Positions 43,264-52,560 of a stretch of DNA of 64,000 bases are shown here, piece by piece; positions within the stretch are counted from its first letter, which is position 1; each line of letters begins with the position of its first letter. The stretch is from Candidatus Dojkabacteria bacterium (lineage in GTDB: Bacteria; Patescibacteria; Dojkabacteria; SC72), in contig JALNYV010000002.1 of assembly GCA_023229785.1 (NCBI GenBank), positions 111,350 through 175,349 of the forward strand, in the 5' to 3' direction. The notes beneath the pieces were generated by a model. That model ran no database searches, was not told where the DNA came from, and saw only the letters and a program-made list of their open reading frames with translations. The translations under genes were made by a program, and so were the position numbers.

Positions 43264-43758
43264 TTAAAGATTCTGAAGATAGTTACTTTTGGTGATATTA
43301 AGAGTCTTCTTAGTAGTATCACCAAAAGAACCTTCTATATCATAATTATCAAGTATAGCATTTAATATAGAGTCTCTTATCTGTTCAGGTGTTAGACTAC
43401 TAGAACCAGAAGATATAAATGCTTGAGCTTGAACAGGTACTGTATAATTAGTGTTGACTTGATATACACCTAATGTTCTAACTACAGGTACTCCACCACC
43501 AGCAACGAATAAATTACCAGTTATTACTAAATCATGGTTAGACTCCATTGGTCTTATCCTCCATGAATTTAATAAAAAGTAATATGGTGGAATTAAAAGA
43601 CCACCACCTAAATCGTCACCACCAACCTGTCTGAAAGCTAAAGGCCAGTTAGAATTATTCTGATGCCAATCTACCCACTCTGACCAAATTCTTTGAGCTG
43701 ATATAGTTGTTGTATCGAGAATAATTCTTTTGTTGAAACCATCAAATATTAAAGCCAT
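43264..43758 (-). CDS. Virion-type structural protein of the adhesin module
   Basis: 164 residues. MALIFDGFNKRIILDTTTIS, then RIWSEWVDWHQNNSNWPLAF, recur in small structural proteins of phages with very different genomes. The C-terminal SLTPEQIRDSILNAILDNYD is helical. It is adjacent to the 451-residue protein, whose start has the same theme (FDFGAKTFELIVGG...WSKFVDLW), so the two look like paralogues of different length. Role inferred as fibre or adhesin accessory. Confidence 0.6.
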   Translation of the reverse strand: MALIFDGFNKRIILDTTTISAQRIWSEWVDWHQNNSNWPLAFRQVGGDDLGGGLLIPPYYFLLNSWRIRPMESNHDLVITGNLFVAGGGVPVVRTLGVYQVNTNYTVPVQAQAFISSGSSSLTPEQIRDSILNAILDNYDIEGSFGDTTKKTLNITKSNYLQNL

Positions 43759-43772
43759 AATATGTCCTTATA

Positions 43773-45128
43773 TTAACTTAAATGAGAAGGATCAGCTTCA
43801 GCTACAGCACTAATAGAAATACCCTTACTTTGTGTAATAGTTCCTGTACTGAACCCTGGTTTAGCTACACCTGGATTACCCCAAACAAGGATTACATTTC
43901 TTGGAGTACTTCCAGAATATCCACCTTGTACGTTATTACTCCAATCAAAAGTGAATGCAATAGAACCAGAAGAAATAACTCCAGTAATATCACTCCCATC
44001 TTTATCTTTTACTATAATAGCAGAAGATTCCCCATAATCATCCCCACCAGGAGTTGTTTCATAATAGAGGGTGTAATAACCGCTACCGCCAGATGTAAGA
44101 TTATTATTAAAATTAAGAGTACCAGCAGAGGCATAAGGAAAAATCCTTTCTGTTCCACCTTCATCAATAAATACAATATCATTAAGATCAGCAGCTTTTG
44201 GTGTAAAGAAAGCTCTAGAATAAAGAGTAGGTCCAACAAACCAACAAATAAGATCAGCAGTTTTACCTACAATAGCACCAGAAGTTCCACCAATATTAAT
44301 ATCTGTACCTTGACGTAGTAGATATTGCATCTTAGTATATATCTCATATCTAGAGGCTGGAACTGTATGACTAATTATCTTCTTGAAAGGATAAGACCCA
44401 CTACCAATAGTTTGATTTGTATTTGCTGAGTTATAAGCAATATTACAAGTTATATATGGTGAGTTAGCTATAACAGCGGCATCATTATCAGTTAAGTTAA
44501 TATCAGCAGAAGTATTGATACCAAATGGAAGCTTGAAAGGTCCAGTTGCTAACTCAGAGATATCAGTTAAACTTACATCATCATAAGTATACCCATAAGT
44601 TCTATTAAATGACTTAAAGAATGCTCTGTTATCGAAACCACCATTACTAGCATCTCCAAATACCTGAATAGCTTCATTAGGTAAATCTGTGAATGTATAG
44701 TTAATAGCAGAACCACTTGAAGATCTCTGTAGATAACATTGACTTCCAGTAGATACAGAACCTTGAAGTACAGAACCAAAGTAAACTCTATTTAATACTC
44801 CAGCATTACTATACTCATTCCATCCAGCATTTCTAATTTTTTGTCTAGTTGCATCACTTCCAGGTTTCCATCCATTATAAGTACCACCAGGATCACGACC
44901 AAATACATACTGCCCTGATCTATTATCTACTTTATTCATAGGAAATGGGTAAGGTTTATATGTTGCAGTAGCCCATAGATCAACAAACTTTGACCACAAT
45001 GCATTTCCATCTACACCATCCTTTGCAACTAAAGACCCTCCAACTATAAGTTCAAAAGTTTTAGCACCAAAATCAAATGTTATATTAGTATTAACAACAA
45101 GATCATCAGGATCGGTTATCATTGCCAT
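43773..45128 (-). CDS. Structural protein of the adhesin module (451 aa)
   Basis: 451 residues, beta-rich, opening FDFGAKTFELIVGGSLVAKD, then GNALWSKFVDLWATATYKPY. The C-terminal part has strands with Gly/Ser/Asp (YGESSAIIVKDKDGSDITG) and is Ig-like in feel. It is probably a fibre or baseplate-attached protein. It lies between the 1141- and 164-residue genes, all three sharing spacing of about 15 bases. Confidence 0.6.
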   Translation of the reverse strand: MAMITDPDDLVVNTNITFDFGAKTFELIVGGSLVAKDGVDGNALWSKFVDLWATATYKPYPFPMNKVDNRSGQYVFGRDPGGTYNGWKPGSDATRQKIRNAGWNEYSNAGVLNRVYFGSVLQGSVSTGSQCYLQRSSSGSAINYTFTDLPNEAIQVFGDASNGGFDNRAFFKSFNRTYGYTYDDVSLTDISELATGPFKLPFGINTSADINLTDNDAAVIANSPYITCNIAYNSANTNQTIGSGSYPFKKIISHTVPASRYEIYTKMQYLLRQGTDINIGGTSGAIVGKTADLICWFVGPTLYSRAFFTPKAADLNDIVFIDEGGTERIFPYASAGTLNFNNNLTSGGSGYYTLYYETTPGGDDYGESSAIIVKDKDGSDITGVISSGSIAFTFDWSNNVQGGYSGSTPRNVILVWGNPGVAKPGFSTGTITQSKGISISAVAEADPSHLS

Positions 45129-45143
45129 TTTATTTAAGCTCCT

Positions 45144-48100
45144 TTAATTTAAATACGTTGTATCTTCTGTCTGTTTTATTGGTAAAGTGGCATTTATACT
45201 TCCCAATGAATAATTTCTAATATAAGAAGGAATATATCCAGGTTTATATATCGTAATGTCTACAGCTTGTGGTGTAGTATATGTATATGTATAATTTGAT
45301 CCAACATTTTCTTCTGTATTAGATAAAACTGTTTCAGTTCCTGCTGCTAATACTGTAACATCACTTCCATCTATTAGACCACTTAATGAGAAGTTAATAA
45401 CATCTAATGGATATAGTCCTGTAATCTGAGCAGCTAGTGTACTGAGTGTATCAACCCTCAAGAAAGCACAAGCAACAGTCTCAGTTGTAATTACTGTTAA
45501 TCTGAACTTTAATTTAAATCCTATTGCTGGATCAATTGTTTCAAATGGAAGATGATTGAATCTAAGAACACCAGAAACAGTAGCAGAGTTTGCAACATCA
45601 GATGTAATAGTAGTTCCATTAATTTCAGTTATTCTTCCAATATTTACTCTACCTGTTCCAAAGATATAATCACCAACTTCAAGTCCAACAGCAGATGCCA
45701 TTACAAATGTAAATGCTCCAGAAACACCTGAACTTGACGTTCTCTGATAATAAAGATTATGAAAACTTCCAAATCCTGATCCAGTATCAATAGCATAGTG
45801 GATATCAAATCTAGTCTGTGTTGGTCCTGAAAGTAAAGCTTCCGTTCTTTCAAATCCAGTGTGACCGTATCTTGTGAATATATCAGTAAATGTACACTGA
45901 TTTCCAACAGCAGTAAGAAGGATACCTCCAGAACTATTGAACTTTGCTGTACCTGAGTTCATCTGAAATACAGAAATAGTCTCAGTAGTTGGTTCGTTGA
46001 ATGGAAGAACTATTCTTCCTCTCTCATCTCCTATAAATAAATCCTCAAAATGAGTTCCATATACAGAAGGAGATCCAGTAGTGCTGTTTACTTCTTGACA
46101 ACCTTTCACATATCCATTCAGATCAGCATGAACTATAGCAAGCGGAGCTTTAGTTCCCCACCTACAAAACCCACCAAATACAGACTCGTACAACATATTC
46201 TTATCCGAATTTGTAGTGGAATAGGGAAATGATCTTAACCTATTCACATAAATTCTTTGGAGTTTTACGTCATTATTATTACCTCCAGTATAACCCTCAG
46301 TTCCTATTCCGTATGCGTTACTTGCCCATGTACCCCCATTTAAAGGAGCAGTCCTTGATCCTATATTTCTTATTTTAAGTCTGGAATTAGCACTATAATA
46401 AGTAAGTCCATTATACGGATGACAATCTTGGATAGTTCCAAAACCAAATATTAATCCCTCAATTTTAACATCAACACATCCAGCACCCATGTTGAAAATA
46501 TACCACGGATTTGTACTATTTGTTCTTCCGTTGTATCTATCACAATAATTGGTATCATTAAAAGTTATTTTGTAACTCGGAAGTAAATTAATAGCACTAT
46601 TAACAGAGATATATTTATTAAATGTTAATTCTGAACAGTAAGCTACGTTGACTGAATATGAAGTGGCTGAACGGGCATATTGAACAATTCCAGCCTTTAC
46701 ATTTGTAAATGATATTCCCATACAATATGAAATAGATGCAGCATAATCAGCGTATCCTGGGGCATTACCCCTCTCAAACTTACCATTTGTTATAGTGCCA
46801 CCAGCAAAGTTTGATGTTAAAGATAATGCTGGAGTATCTAAAGCACCATACATAGATACGTTACAGTTATCTATATCTAATGGAGATGCACACTCAGATA
46901 TAACTAAAGAGTCGAAGAACGCACAATTCTGAATACGAACATTGAATGCCTGACCAAAACTTGCAAATCCAGAACATCCATAAACATATTCAAGGTCAAT
47001 ATATCCAGCAGATGTGGTAATAAACTCCGGTCTACTAGCAGCAGCAGCAGCAGGGACAGTATTGGTTTCTCTTGCGGCAGTAGCCACTTCATTAAGAATA
47101 TTAGATGGTATCCACGTTTTTCTTCCAGAAAGAGCGACATTACCGATTGTTCTTCTCATGGTTACATTACTTGTAGCTATTACTGCTGAATGTGGGCAAT
47201 TTATTCTGTAAATATTTGCATCTGTTACAACCTTTACAGTATATTCTCCATCAGTAGCACCACCAGAAGTAAAGTCCATATAAACTTTATTTCCTATAGC
47301 TAATAGATGAGATGTAAATGTTACAATAAGTGTGTGGAGACAAGATACAGCACCAGAAGTTAAGGCGGCAACATGGGGGTAAGCAATATTGTATGTACCG
47401 GTAGCAGGAACAGCATATATAGTGTAAGTTCCATCAACAGGAGTTCCTGTGGTGAAGTCACAATAAACTTGCTCTCCGATATTTAATCCGTGTACTGTAA
47501 AACTGATCTGTATTCCAGGTTTTGATGTTACGTTTCCACCCACTCCTGAACCAGCTAGAGGTATCGTGAAATGATATGGACTGAGAACTGTTACTGTATA
47601 AATCGCATCATAAGCAGTAGCACCGCCAGATGTGAAATCCAATCCAGTTTGCATTCCAGTTTCAAGAAGATGTCCAGTTGCGTAATAGACTGTTACAAGA
47701 TCAGCTTCCCAAATATAGGTACAAGAGTGTGTTATCTCTGCGTGAGTTGATGCTTGTGCTGCAAGACTTGCATAGGTAGCTGCTTGAGTATAAGATTCAC
47801 CCATCTGTAACTGACCACCAGCAAGAGCTTTCACAAAGTTACATCTAACATCAGTATTTCCAGCAGCTTCTCCTATATGTTGATGTGCCCAACCATTTGT
47901 TGCACTGTACAATGAAGGCCAGTATTCATAGGTATCTGTTACTTCTGTTTCCACCCATAATCCAGGAGCCATCATTGCAGCGGAACCATCGGTAGGAACT
48001 TGGAATATTTGACCTATACTTCCATTAGTATTCTCAAGAAAGAATCTTCCACCTCTTGCTCTGAATTCACCAAGACGAGGAACAGTTAGGTCAACAGCAG

Positions 48101-48569
48101 TATCATGAGGAAGTGAAATCCAACCTTGAACATCAGGACCGCTGGCAGATATATTAACAATTCCAGTAATAGCACCAGAAGCAAAAGCACCACCAGTAAC
48201 CTCTCTAAATTTCATGAATCCAGATGCAGGTATAGCATCACCTACAGCAGTTTGAGCAGTTGTTTTAGATACCCAAATACCTAAGAGATATCCAGATACT
48301 CCACCTTGGGATATGGTTGTTCCAATAGCAGGTACAACGGCAGAACCAGAGTTTGTGAAAGGCATCCAGCGAACATTTCTACTATCCCACTCATACCTAC
48401 CTTCAGTAACAGTGACAGCAGCAGCACTTCCAAGATTAGATGCTGGTGCGTTAATATGAACTCTATGATCTGTTCTTACCGTATAGACAGCACCAGCAGT
48501 AACAGTTATAGCTTCTCCTGCTGTTCTTGATGCTGCGTCATTATATGCTGATACAGATATAGTAGCCAT
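45144..48569 (-). CDS. Large structural protein, probable fibre/adhesin
   Basis: 1141 residues. Three related ~60-residue repeats occur at about 291-473, each with a HxL/GxxV...DFTSG...YTV pattern (for example HLLAIGNKVYMDFTSGGATD). A long Asn/Ser-rich middle follows (about 500-850) resembling a parallel beta-helix with strand-turn repeats. The C-terminal ~80 residues (LSGLIDGSDVTVLAAGTETV) form a carboxypeptidase-regulatory-like small domain. This is a plausible receptor-binding protein. No enzyme motif is secure. Expression is presumably late. Confidence 0.6.
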   Translation of the reverse strand: MATISVSAYNDAASRTAGEAITVTAGAVYTVRTDHRVHINAPASNLGSAAAVTVTEGRYEWDSRNVRWMPFTNSGSAVVPAIGTTISQGGVSGYLLGIWVSKTTAQTAVGDAIPASGFMKFREVTGGAFASGAITGIVNISASGPDVQGWISLPHDTAVDLTVPRLGEFRARGGRFFLENTNGSIGQIFQVPTDGSAAMMAPGLWVETEVTDTYEYWPSLYSATNGWAHQHIGEAAGNTDVRCNFVKALAGGQLQMGESYTQAATYASLAAQASTHAEITHSCTYIWEADLVTVYYATGHLLETGMQTGLDFTSGGATAYDAIYTVTVLSPYHFTIPLAGSGVGGNVTSKPGIQISFTVHGLNIGEQVYCDFTTGTPVDGTYTIYAVPATGTYNIAYPHVAALTSGAVSCLHTLIVTFTSHLLAIGNKVYMDFTSGGATDGEYTVKVVTDANIYRINCPHSAVIATSNVTMRRTIGNVALSGRKTWIPSNILNEVATAARETNTVPAAAAASRPEFITTSAGYIDLEYVYGCSGFASFGQAFNVRIQNCAFFDSLVISECASPLDIDNCNVSMYGALDTPALSLTSNFAGGTITNGKFERGNAPGYADYAASISYCMGISFTNVKAGIVQYARSATSYSVNVAYCSELTFNKYISVNSAINLLPSYKITFNDTNYCDRYNGRTNSTNPWYIFNMGAGCVDVKIEGLIFGFGTIQDCHPYNGLTYYSANSRLKIRNIGSRTAPLNGGTWASNAYGIGTEGYTGGNNNDVKLQRIYVNRLRSFPYSTTNSDKNMLYESVFGGFCRWGTKAPLAIVHADLNGYVKGCQEVNSTTGSPSVYGTHFEDLFIGDERGRIVLPFNEPTTETISVFQMNSGTAKFNSSGGILLTAVGNQCTFTDIFTRYGHTGFERTEALLSGPTQTRFDIHYAIDTGSGFGSFHNLYYQRTSSSGVSGAFTFVMASAVGLEVGDYIFGTGRVNIGRITEINGTTITSDVANSATVSGVLRFNHLPFETIDPAIGFKLKFRLTVITTETVACAFLRVDTLSTLAAQITGLYPLDVINFSLSGLIDGSDVTVLAAGTETVLSNTEENVGSNYTYTYTTPQAVDITIYKPGYIPSYIRNYSLGSINATLPIKQTEDTTYLN

Positions 48570-48961
48570 TAACTGAGTATATCTATTCCTCTACCTACAT
48601 TAAGTATACCAAACTGTTCAAGAGCACCTAATCCATCAACAATCTCAATATCATCAAGACTTATTTCTTCAGCCAACTTAAATTTATCAAGCCAAACTTC
48701 CAACTGAATATTAGATTTAGCAGCACCATATATTAATGCTAACTCTTCATTTGTAAATCTTCTCATGAAAGCTAGTCTTGTTAAAGTTCTAGTTTTATCT
48801 TTTTCAACAAATACTAGACCACCAGAATGCCACTCAAATTTAGTAAGATCAGGTATATTTCCCTCTCTAACTTTTAACATTTGACCTTGACCTGCTACTA
48901 ATGGCTCTGTTGATATTTGAATCAACTCACCATCTAATTGATTTGCTAAGATATAATACAT
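48569..48961 (-). CDS. Conserved tail-fibre-region protein (130 aa)
   Basis: 130 residues. LTRLAFMRRFTNEELALIYG, then a helical QLEVWLDKFKLAEEISLDD, is a segment found in many phages near fibre genes. The N-terminal half is beta-rich (YILANQLDGELIQISTEP). Possibly a fibre assembly or attachment protein; the function is not established. Its start is four bases before the end of the next secreted gene. Confidence 0.6.
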   Translation of the reverse strand: MYYILANQLDGELIQISTEPLVAGQGQMLKVREGNIPDLTKFEWHSGGLVFVEKDKTRTLTRLAFMRRFTNEELALIYGAAKSNIQLEVWLDKFKLAEEISLDDIEIVDGLGALEQFGILNVGRGIDILS

Positions 48962-48964
48962 AGT

Positions 48965-49303
48965 TTATTTAAGTTTAATTTCTAATGATGTTGGAGCAAG
49001 TATTATAGGTTTATAAACAAACGGAAATACTTCTGAAAAGGGACTCTCTGTATTATCAACAAAAGTAGCAGTCATTGTGAAATTTGTAGTACTTTTAGTA
49101 ATTGTTACTGTACAATCCATAGAAGTTGCTGTAGGAACTTTAGTTTCACATACAAAAACACCTTCTTGATATATCCTAAATCCAGATACTGCTGGAAAAG
49201 AAGGAGCTGTATAATAACTCCATTGTGCGTTAATGTTAATTGCTCCATAAGCAGAAGTTGTTAACATTAATATAGTTAATATAATATATAATAATTTTTT
49301 CAT
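48965..49303 (-). CDS. Secreted FnIII-like protein
   Basis: 112 residues from MKKLLYIILTILMLTTSAYG, a clear Sec signal peptide with likely cleavage after SAYG. The mature part has one small beta-sandwich: NAQWSYYTAPSFPAVSGFRI, then VTITKSTTNFTMTATFVDNT and SPFSEVFPF, as in fibronectin type III domains. The start is moved to 49303 since ATGA overlaps the stop of the sister gene. It ends with a short Pro/Leu-rich tail. The likely destination is the host periplasm or surface. Confidence 0.7.
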   Translation of the reverse strand: MKKLLYIILTILMLTTSAYGAININAQWSYYTAPSFPAVSGFRIYQEGVFVCETKVPTATSMDCTVTITKSTTNFTMTATFVDNTESPFSEVFPFVYKPIILAPTSLEIKLK

Positions 49304-49626
49304 TTCACTTTTAAGTAAGTTGGTTTTAGTAATGTTGGTGGAACCCATTTCAATGTAGTAGGAGTTGATAAAGGTCCATCTTGATTAAACTTACCTAATG
49401 CTTGTATAGTGTATATATGATCTTTTCCATCATCAATAGCTGTAGTCGTAAAAGTTCTAACATCAAAAGGGACTCCTTCTTTATCTACAATTCCATCTCT
49501 AAATAGTCTAAAAGAAGCTACATCAGTTTGTCGATCTACAGGGTACACAAAAGTAACAGTCAAATCTCTAGCAAACGCTTGAGATGTTAGTAGTAATATA
49601 ATTAGTGTTATATTTAATATTTTCAT
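49300..49626 (-). CDS. Secreted FnIII-like protein
   Basis: 108 residues. MKILNITLIILLLTSQAFAR is a Sec signal peptide. The mature part TVTFVYPVDRQTDVASFRLF, then IYTIQALGKFNQDGPLSTP, has the strand pattern of a fibronectin type III domain and ends PPTLLKPTYLKVK. It is a paralogue of the following gene (similar length, signal, domain and Pro-rich end). Membership in a phage adhesin module is unusual, since virion proteins normally lack signal peptides. Confidence 0.68.
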   Translation of the reverse strand: MKILNITLIILLLTSQAFARDLTVTFVYPVDRQTDVASFRLFRDGIVDKEGVPFDVRTFTTTAIDDGKDHIYTIQALGKFNQDGPLSTPTTLKWVPPTLLKPTYLKVK

Positions 49627-49634
49627 AATAGTAT

Positions 49635-50789
49635 TTATATGTAGTTGTAGGTTAATTTATTATCCCAAGACTTATCAAAATCTGATGTACCATTCGCCCA
49701 AGAAATTTCTGTTAAATCTCCAATAGTTTCGATCAACTTAATTCTCCAAGTTGATTCAGAAGATATTGTTCCAGGTAAAGCTTCTCCGATATATGTAAAA
49801 CTACCATCAACTTCTATTAATTTATTGTATTGTGATTCTACAGCCACTTGTATCCTATCCATTATAGATTGAATTGATTCTGAAACAAACTTTTGTTTAT
49901 CAGCATCAAAAATTAATATAGCGTCACCTTCAACTTGATGTCTCTTTTTAAATTCTACATCTTCATTATCAAGAATCCTAACAGAACCACCTGGAGTACC
50001 TTCACCCCAACCAATGGTAGTTCTTTGATACATTTGATTTTTAAACTCTCTAATACTCTTTTCGTTGTCTGTTATATACTTCTTAACGTTCTCTTGTACC
50101 AATCCATTATTCTTTTCAGTATCTGATTTATAAACATCTACCTTTTGAGATATAGATTCATTAAGGAAGTCAAAGTCTCTCTTTAGAGATTCTATGAATG
50201 TCAACAACTCTTCTTTTAAAGGAGCAATATCTAATTCCTTACCATCAAGACCATCTTTTCCAGGAAGACCGTCTTTACCATTAAGACCATCCTTGCCATC
50301 TCTTCCAGGTTTACCATCTTTACCATCCTTACCAGCAGTTCCTGTAATACCTGTAAGACCTGTAAGACCATTCTTTCCATCTTTTCCAGGTTTACCGTCC
50401 TTTCCATCCTTACCAGCAGTTCCTGTAAGACCTGTAAGACCGTCATTACCATCTTTACCATTAACTCCATCCTTACCAGCAGGACCAGAAAGACCAATAG
50501 GACCAGGAAGGCCATCAACACCGTCCTTACCGTCTTTACCGTCAATTCCATCCTTACCAGCTTTACCATCCTTACCGTCTTTACCAGCAGGACCAGAAGC
50601 ACCAAGAAGACCATCTTTACCAGCAGGACCAGTTGCACCCATAAAACGGTTAGAGTTGACATCATCACTGATTTTCTCCATGATAGTGTCAACTCTAGCT
50701 AGTTTAGATTCTATGTTTTCTTCTGTTTGTCCTTTTAACTTTTTAAATAATGTTAAAATAAAAGCAGAATCTATAATATTGTCAAACAT
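49635..50789 (-). CDS. Collagen-like GKDG-repeat structural protein
   Basis: 384 residues. A ~50-residue helical N-terminus is followed by about 45 Gly-X-Y triplets (residues 50-190; GPAGKDGKDGKAGKDGIDG and similar). These predict a trimeric collagen-type stalk with charged GKD/GPA units. A helical stretch and a C-terminal domain with SFTYIGEALPGTISSESTWR, then ISWANGTSDFDKSWDN, follow; this end domain is common in marine phage structural proteins. Probably a head or tail fibre. It is unusual right behind the portal gene. Confidence 0.75.
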   Translation of the reverse strand: MFDNIIDSAFILTLFKKLKGQTEENIESKLARVDTIMEKISDDVNSNRFMGATGPAGKDGLLGASGPAGKDGKDGKAGKDGIDGKDGKDGVDGLPGPIGLSGPAGKDGVNGKDGNDGLTGLTGTAGKDGKDGKPGKDGKNGLTGLTGITGTAGKDGKDGKPGRDGKDGLNGKDGLPGKDGLDGKELDIAPLKEELLTFIESLKRDFDFLNESISQKVDVYKSDTEKNNGLVQENVKKYITDNEKSIREFKNQMYQRTTIGWGEGTPGGSVRILDNEDVEFKKRHQVEGDAILIFDADKQKFVSESIQSIMDRIQVAVESQYNKLIEVDGSFTYIGEALPGTISSESTWRIKLIETIGDLTEISWANGTSDFDKSWDNKLTYNYI

Positions 50790-50791
50790 AA

Positions 50792-52486
50792 TTAATCATT
50801 CTTAATAAATTCAATCATACTTTCCATTAATTCACTTTGTTTCTTTTTTAACTCAGCATCCAACATAGGAGTATGAGATTCGATATTTTCATCTTCAGAA
50901 ACATTATCTTCTGGTTTATATTGTTCAGGATCAATTTCTTGATTAGCTGCTGCCTCTGCTGCTGCCTGATCTTGAGATAATGAAGTTATACCTGCTGCTG
51001 CTTCTTCCTCAATTTCTTTTTGCATTTTTTCTTGTTCTTCTTCAGTTAACTGTAGAACATTTTTATCAACCCACTTCTTTGAATAATACTTACCAATGTA
51101 CGGATCAATCATCCCTAAAGATGTTAATCTCTCTCTAAGAAGTTCTGAGTCTCTAAGTTCTGTAAAGTTATTATCTTTCTTATAATCATAGAAAATGTCT
51201 TCTTTAAATTCAGACCATTCTTCTTTAGTACATATATTCTTTAGAGCTAACTGTGTACCAAGAGCTTCATCAAATATCCGTGAGAACTTAATTCTCATCC
51301 TCTGAATAAACTTAGAGAATTTGACCTCATCACGAGTTACTTCAGTTGTCCTACCAACACCTATCATCCCACCTTCAGTCGGTTCTAGACGTGAAATTGG
51401 GACGTTTAGAGCATTAAGAAGTTTATTCCTGAAATACTTAACATCTTCTAATTCTCCAAGATTTTGTCCAGCAGGAAGAGTGGTAATTTCTGTACCTTTA
51501 CCACCTTCACGTCGAGGCAACCAAAAATCCTCAAGCATCGACATATGTTTACGATCATCTCTTAACTCACCTGTCGCAGAATCATATACCATTTTGTTAC
51601 GATACTTGACCATAACATCTCTTAGGTATTGTTCGGCCTTTCCTTTAGGGAGATTACCAACATCAATATAAAAAATTCTTCTTTCAGGTGCTCTAGATAA
51701 CCTATAGATTACTACAGCATCCTCTGTCATTCTTAGTTGGTTGAGAGGTTTAATAGCCTTGTGTAAAAACGAAATAACAAAGGTATTCTTAGCATCCATC
51801 AATCCTGAGTTAACATTAATGACTGAATCTACAGCTACTCGTACACCTTGATTGACACTAGCTGTATAAGATTGAGTTGTTGTACCTCTCTCATTATACA
51901 CATAATACTCTGCTGTGGATTTAATAACCATAGCACCAGTTTTTGTGTCTTTCTCTCTATTAATCTCTCTTACCTTACGGATTTTTCGAGGATCAATATA
52001 TCTTAATTCTTTTATACCTTCTTTGGGTTTAGATTCATCTACAACTACATGGTAGAATATACGCCCATCGATATACCAGCGTTTAAATAGATCATCTGCT
52101 AGATTCTTGAAGTTTAACATCTTCAGAATATTGTCAAATTCATCTATAATTTTTTTCTTAATCGTTTCAGGTTGTTTGAGATTGTCTAAGTTGATGTCTA
52201 CAATTCGACCAAATTCGTCACGAGTTATAGCTTCATTAACGATCTCATCAATAGCCATCTCCAATTCAGGATGATTGGCCATCTCTCGATATCTTGAAAT
52301 AAGTTCGAGTTCATTGCGAATAGAACCTTCAAGATCAACGTAGGTACCATAGTGTGCATTAGATGTGATATTTACTGCACCATCATCTAATGCTTCAGTT
52401 GGTAATGAAAAAACAGGTTGTGTTGGTGGTTGATTAGAAACTACACCTTCACGACCTAGTGTGAACCCAAAAAGCTTAATAGCCAT
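50792..52486 (-). CDS. 20: Portal vertex protein (gp20)
   Basis: 564 residues (T4 524). Forms the dodecameric DNA gate at the head vertex. RNELELISRYREMANHPELE, then AIDEIVNEAITRDE, and later KYFRNKLLNALNVPISRLEP, are the classic gp20 segments. The C-terminal ~70 residues are acidic and low-complexity. A late promoter with an overlapping palindrome lies at 52514-52554, ahead of it. Confidence 0.96.
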   Translation of the reverse strand: MAIKLFGFTLGREGVVSNQPPTQPVFSLPTEALDDGAVNITSNAHYGTYVDLEGSIRNELELISRYREMANHPELEMAIDEIVNEAITRDEFGRIVDINLDNLKQPETIKKKIIDEFDNILKMLNFKNLADDLFKRWYIDGRIFYHVVVDESKPKEGIKELRYIDPRKIRKVREINREKDTKTGAMVIKSTAEYYVYNERGTTTQSYTASVNQGVRVAVDSVINVNSGLMDAKNTFVISFLHKAIKPLNQLRMTEDAVVIYRLSRAPERRIFYIDVGNLPKGKAEQYLRDVMVKYRNKMVYDSATGELRDDRKHMSMLEDFWLPRREGGKGTEITTLPAGQNLGELEDVKYFRNKLLNALNVPISRLEPTEGGMIGVGRTTEVTRDEVKFSKFIQRMRIKFSRIFDEALGTQLALKNICTKEEWSEFKEDIFYDYKKDNNFTELRDSELLRERLTSLGMIDPYIGKYYSKKWVDKNVLQLTEEEQEKMQKEIEEEAAAGITSLSQDQAAAEAAANQEIDPEQYKPEDNVSEDENIESHTPMLDAELKKKQSELMESMIEFIKND

Positions 52487-52513
52487 TATTTGTTTATCCT
52501 TTCATTCTTAAGT

Positions 52514-52549
52514 ATAAGGTAAAGGGTCTTTAAAGACCCTTTACCTTAT
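52514..52549. repeat. 36-base perfect palindrome between gp19 and gp20
   Basis: ATAAGGTAAAGGGTC pairs with its complement around a TTTAAA centre, 18 bases per arm without a mismatch. It overlaps the TATAAATA promoter (52547-52554) at one end, so a transcript from that promoter would begin inside or at the hairpin. It may terminate tail-tube transcription and protect the 5' end of the gp20 mRNA at the same time. Confidence 0.8.
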
Positions 52550-52554
52550 TTATA
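52547..52554 (-). promoter_or_regulatory. T4-type late promoter (TATAAATA)
   Basis: Exact octamer on the minus strand just after the gp19 stop, 61 bases ahead of the portal gene; it shares bases with the 36-base palindrome. Confidence 0.72.
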
Positions 52555-52560
52555 ACAATA

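Noticed and set aside
43782..44318. A 178-codon plus-strand frame opposite the 451-residue structural gene
   Set aside because: It is the complement of a codon-biased structural gene and its translation is Ser/Thr/Arg-rich without motifs. All neighbouring genes are on the minus strand.
49632..49639. A seventh TATAAATA on the minus strand
   Set aside because: It lies in the end of the collagen-like gene only six bases before the next start codon, so a transcript from it would start at or past the ATG. Probably a chance match in A/T-rich sequence.
50194..50805. A 203-codon Pro/Ser-rich open frame on the plus strand
   Set aside because: It is the exact complement of the GKDG-repeat gene; Gly-X-Y codons on one strand give Pro/Leu/Ser codons on the other. 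No ribosome site and the minus-strand protein has recognised domains.
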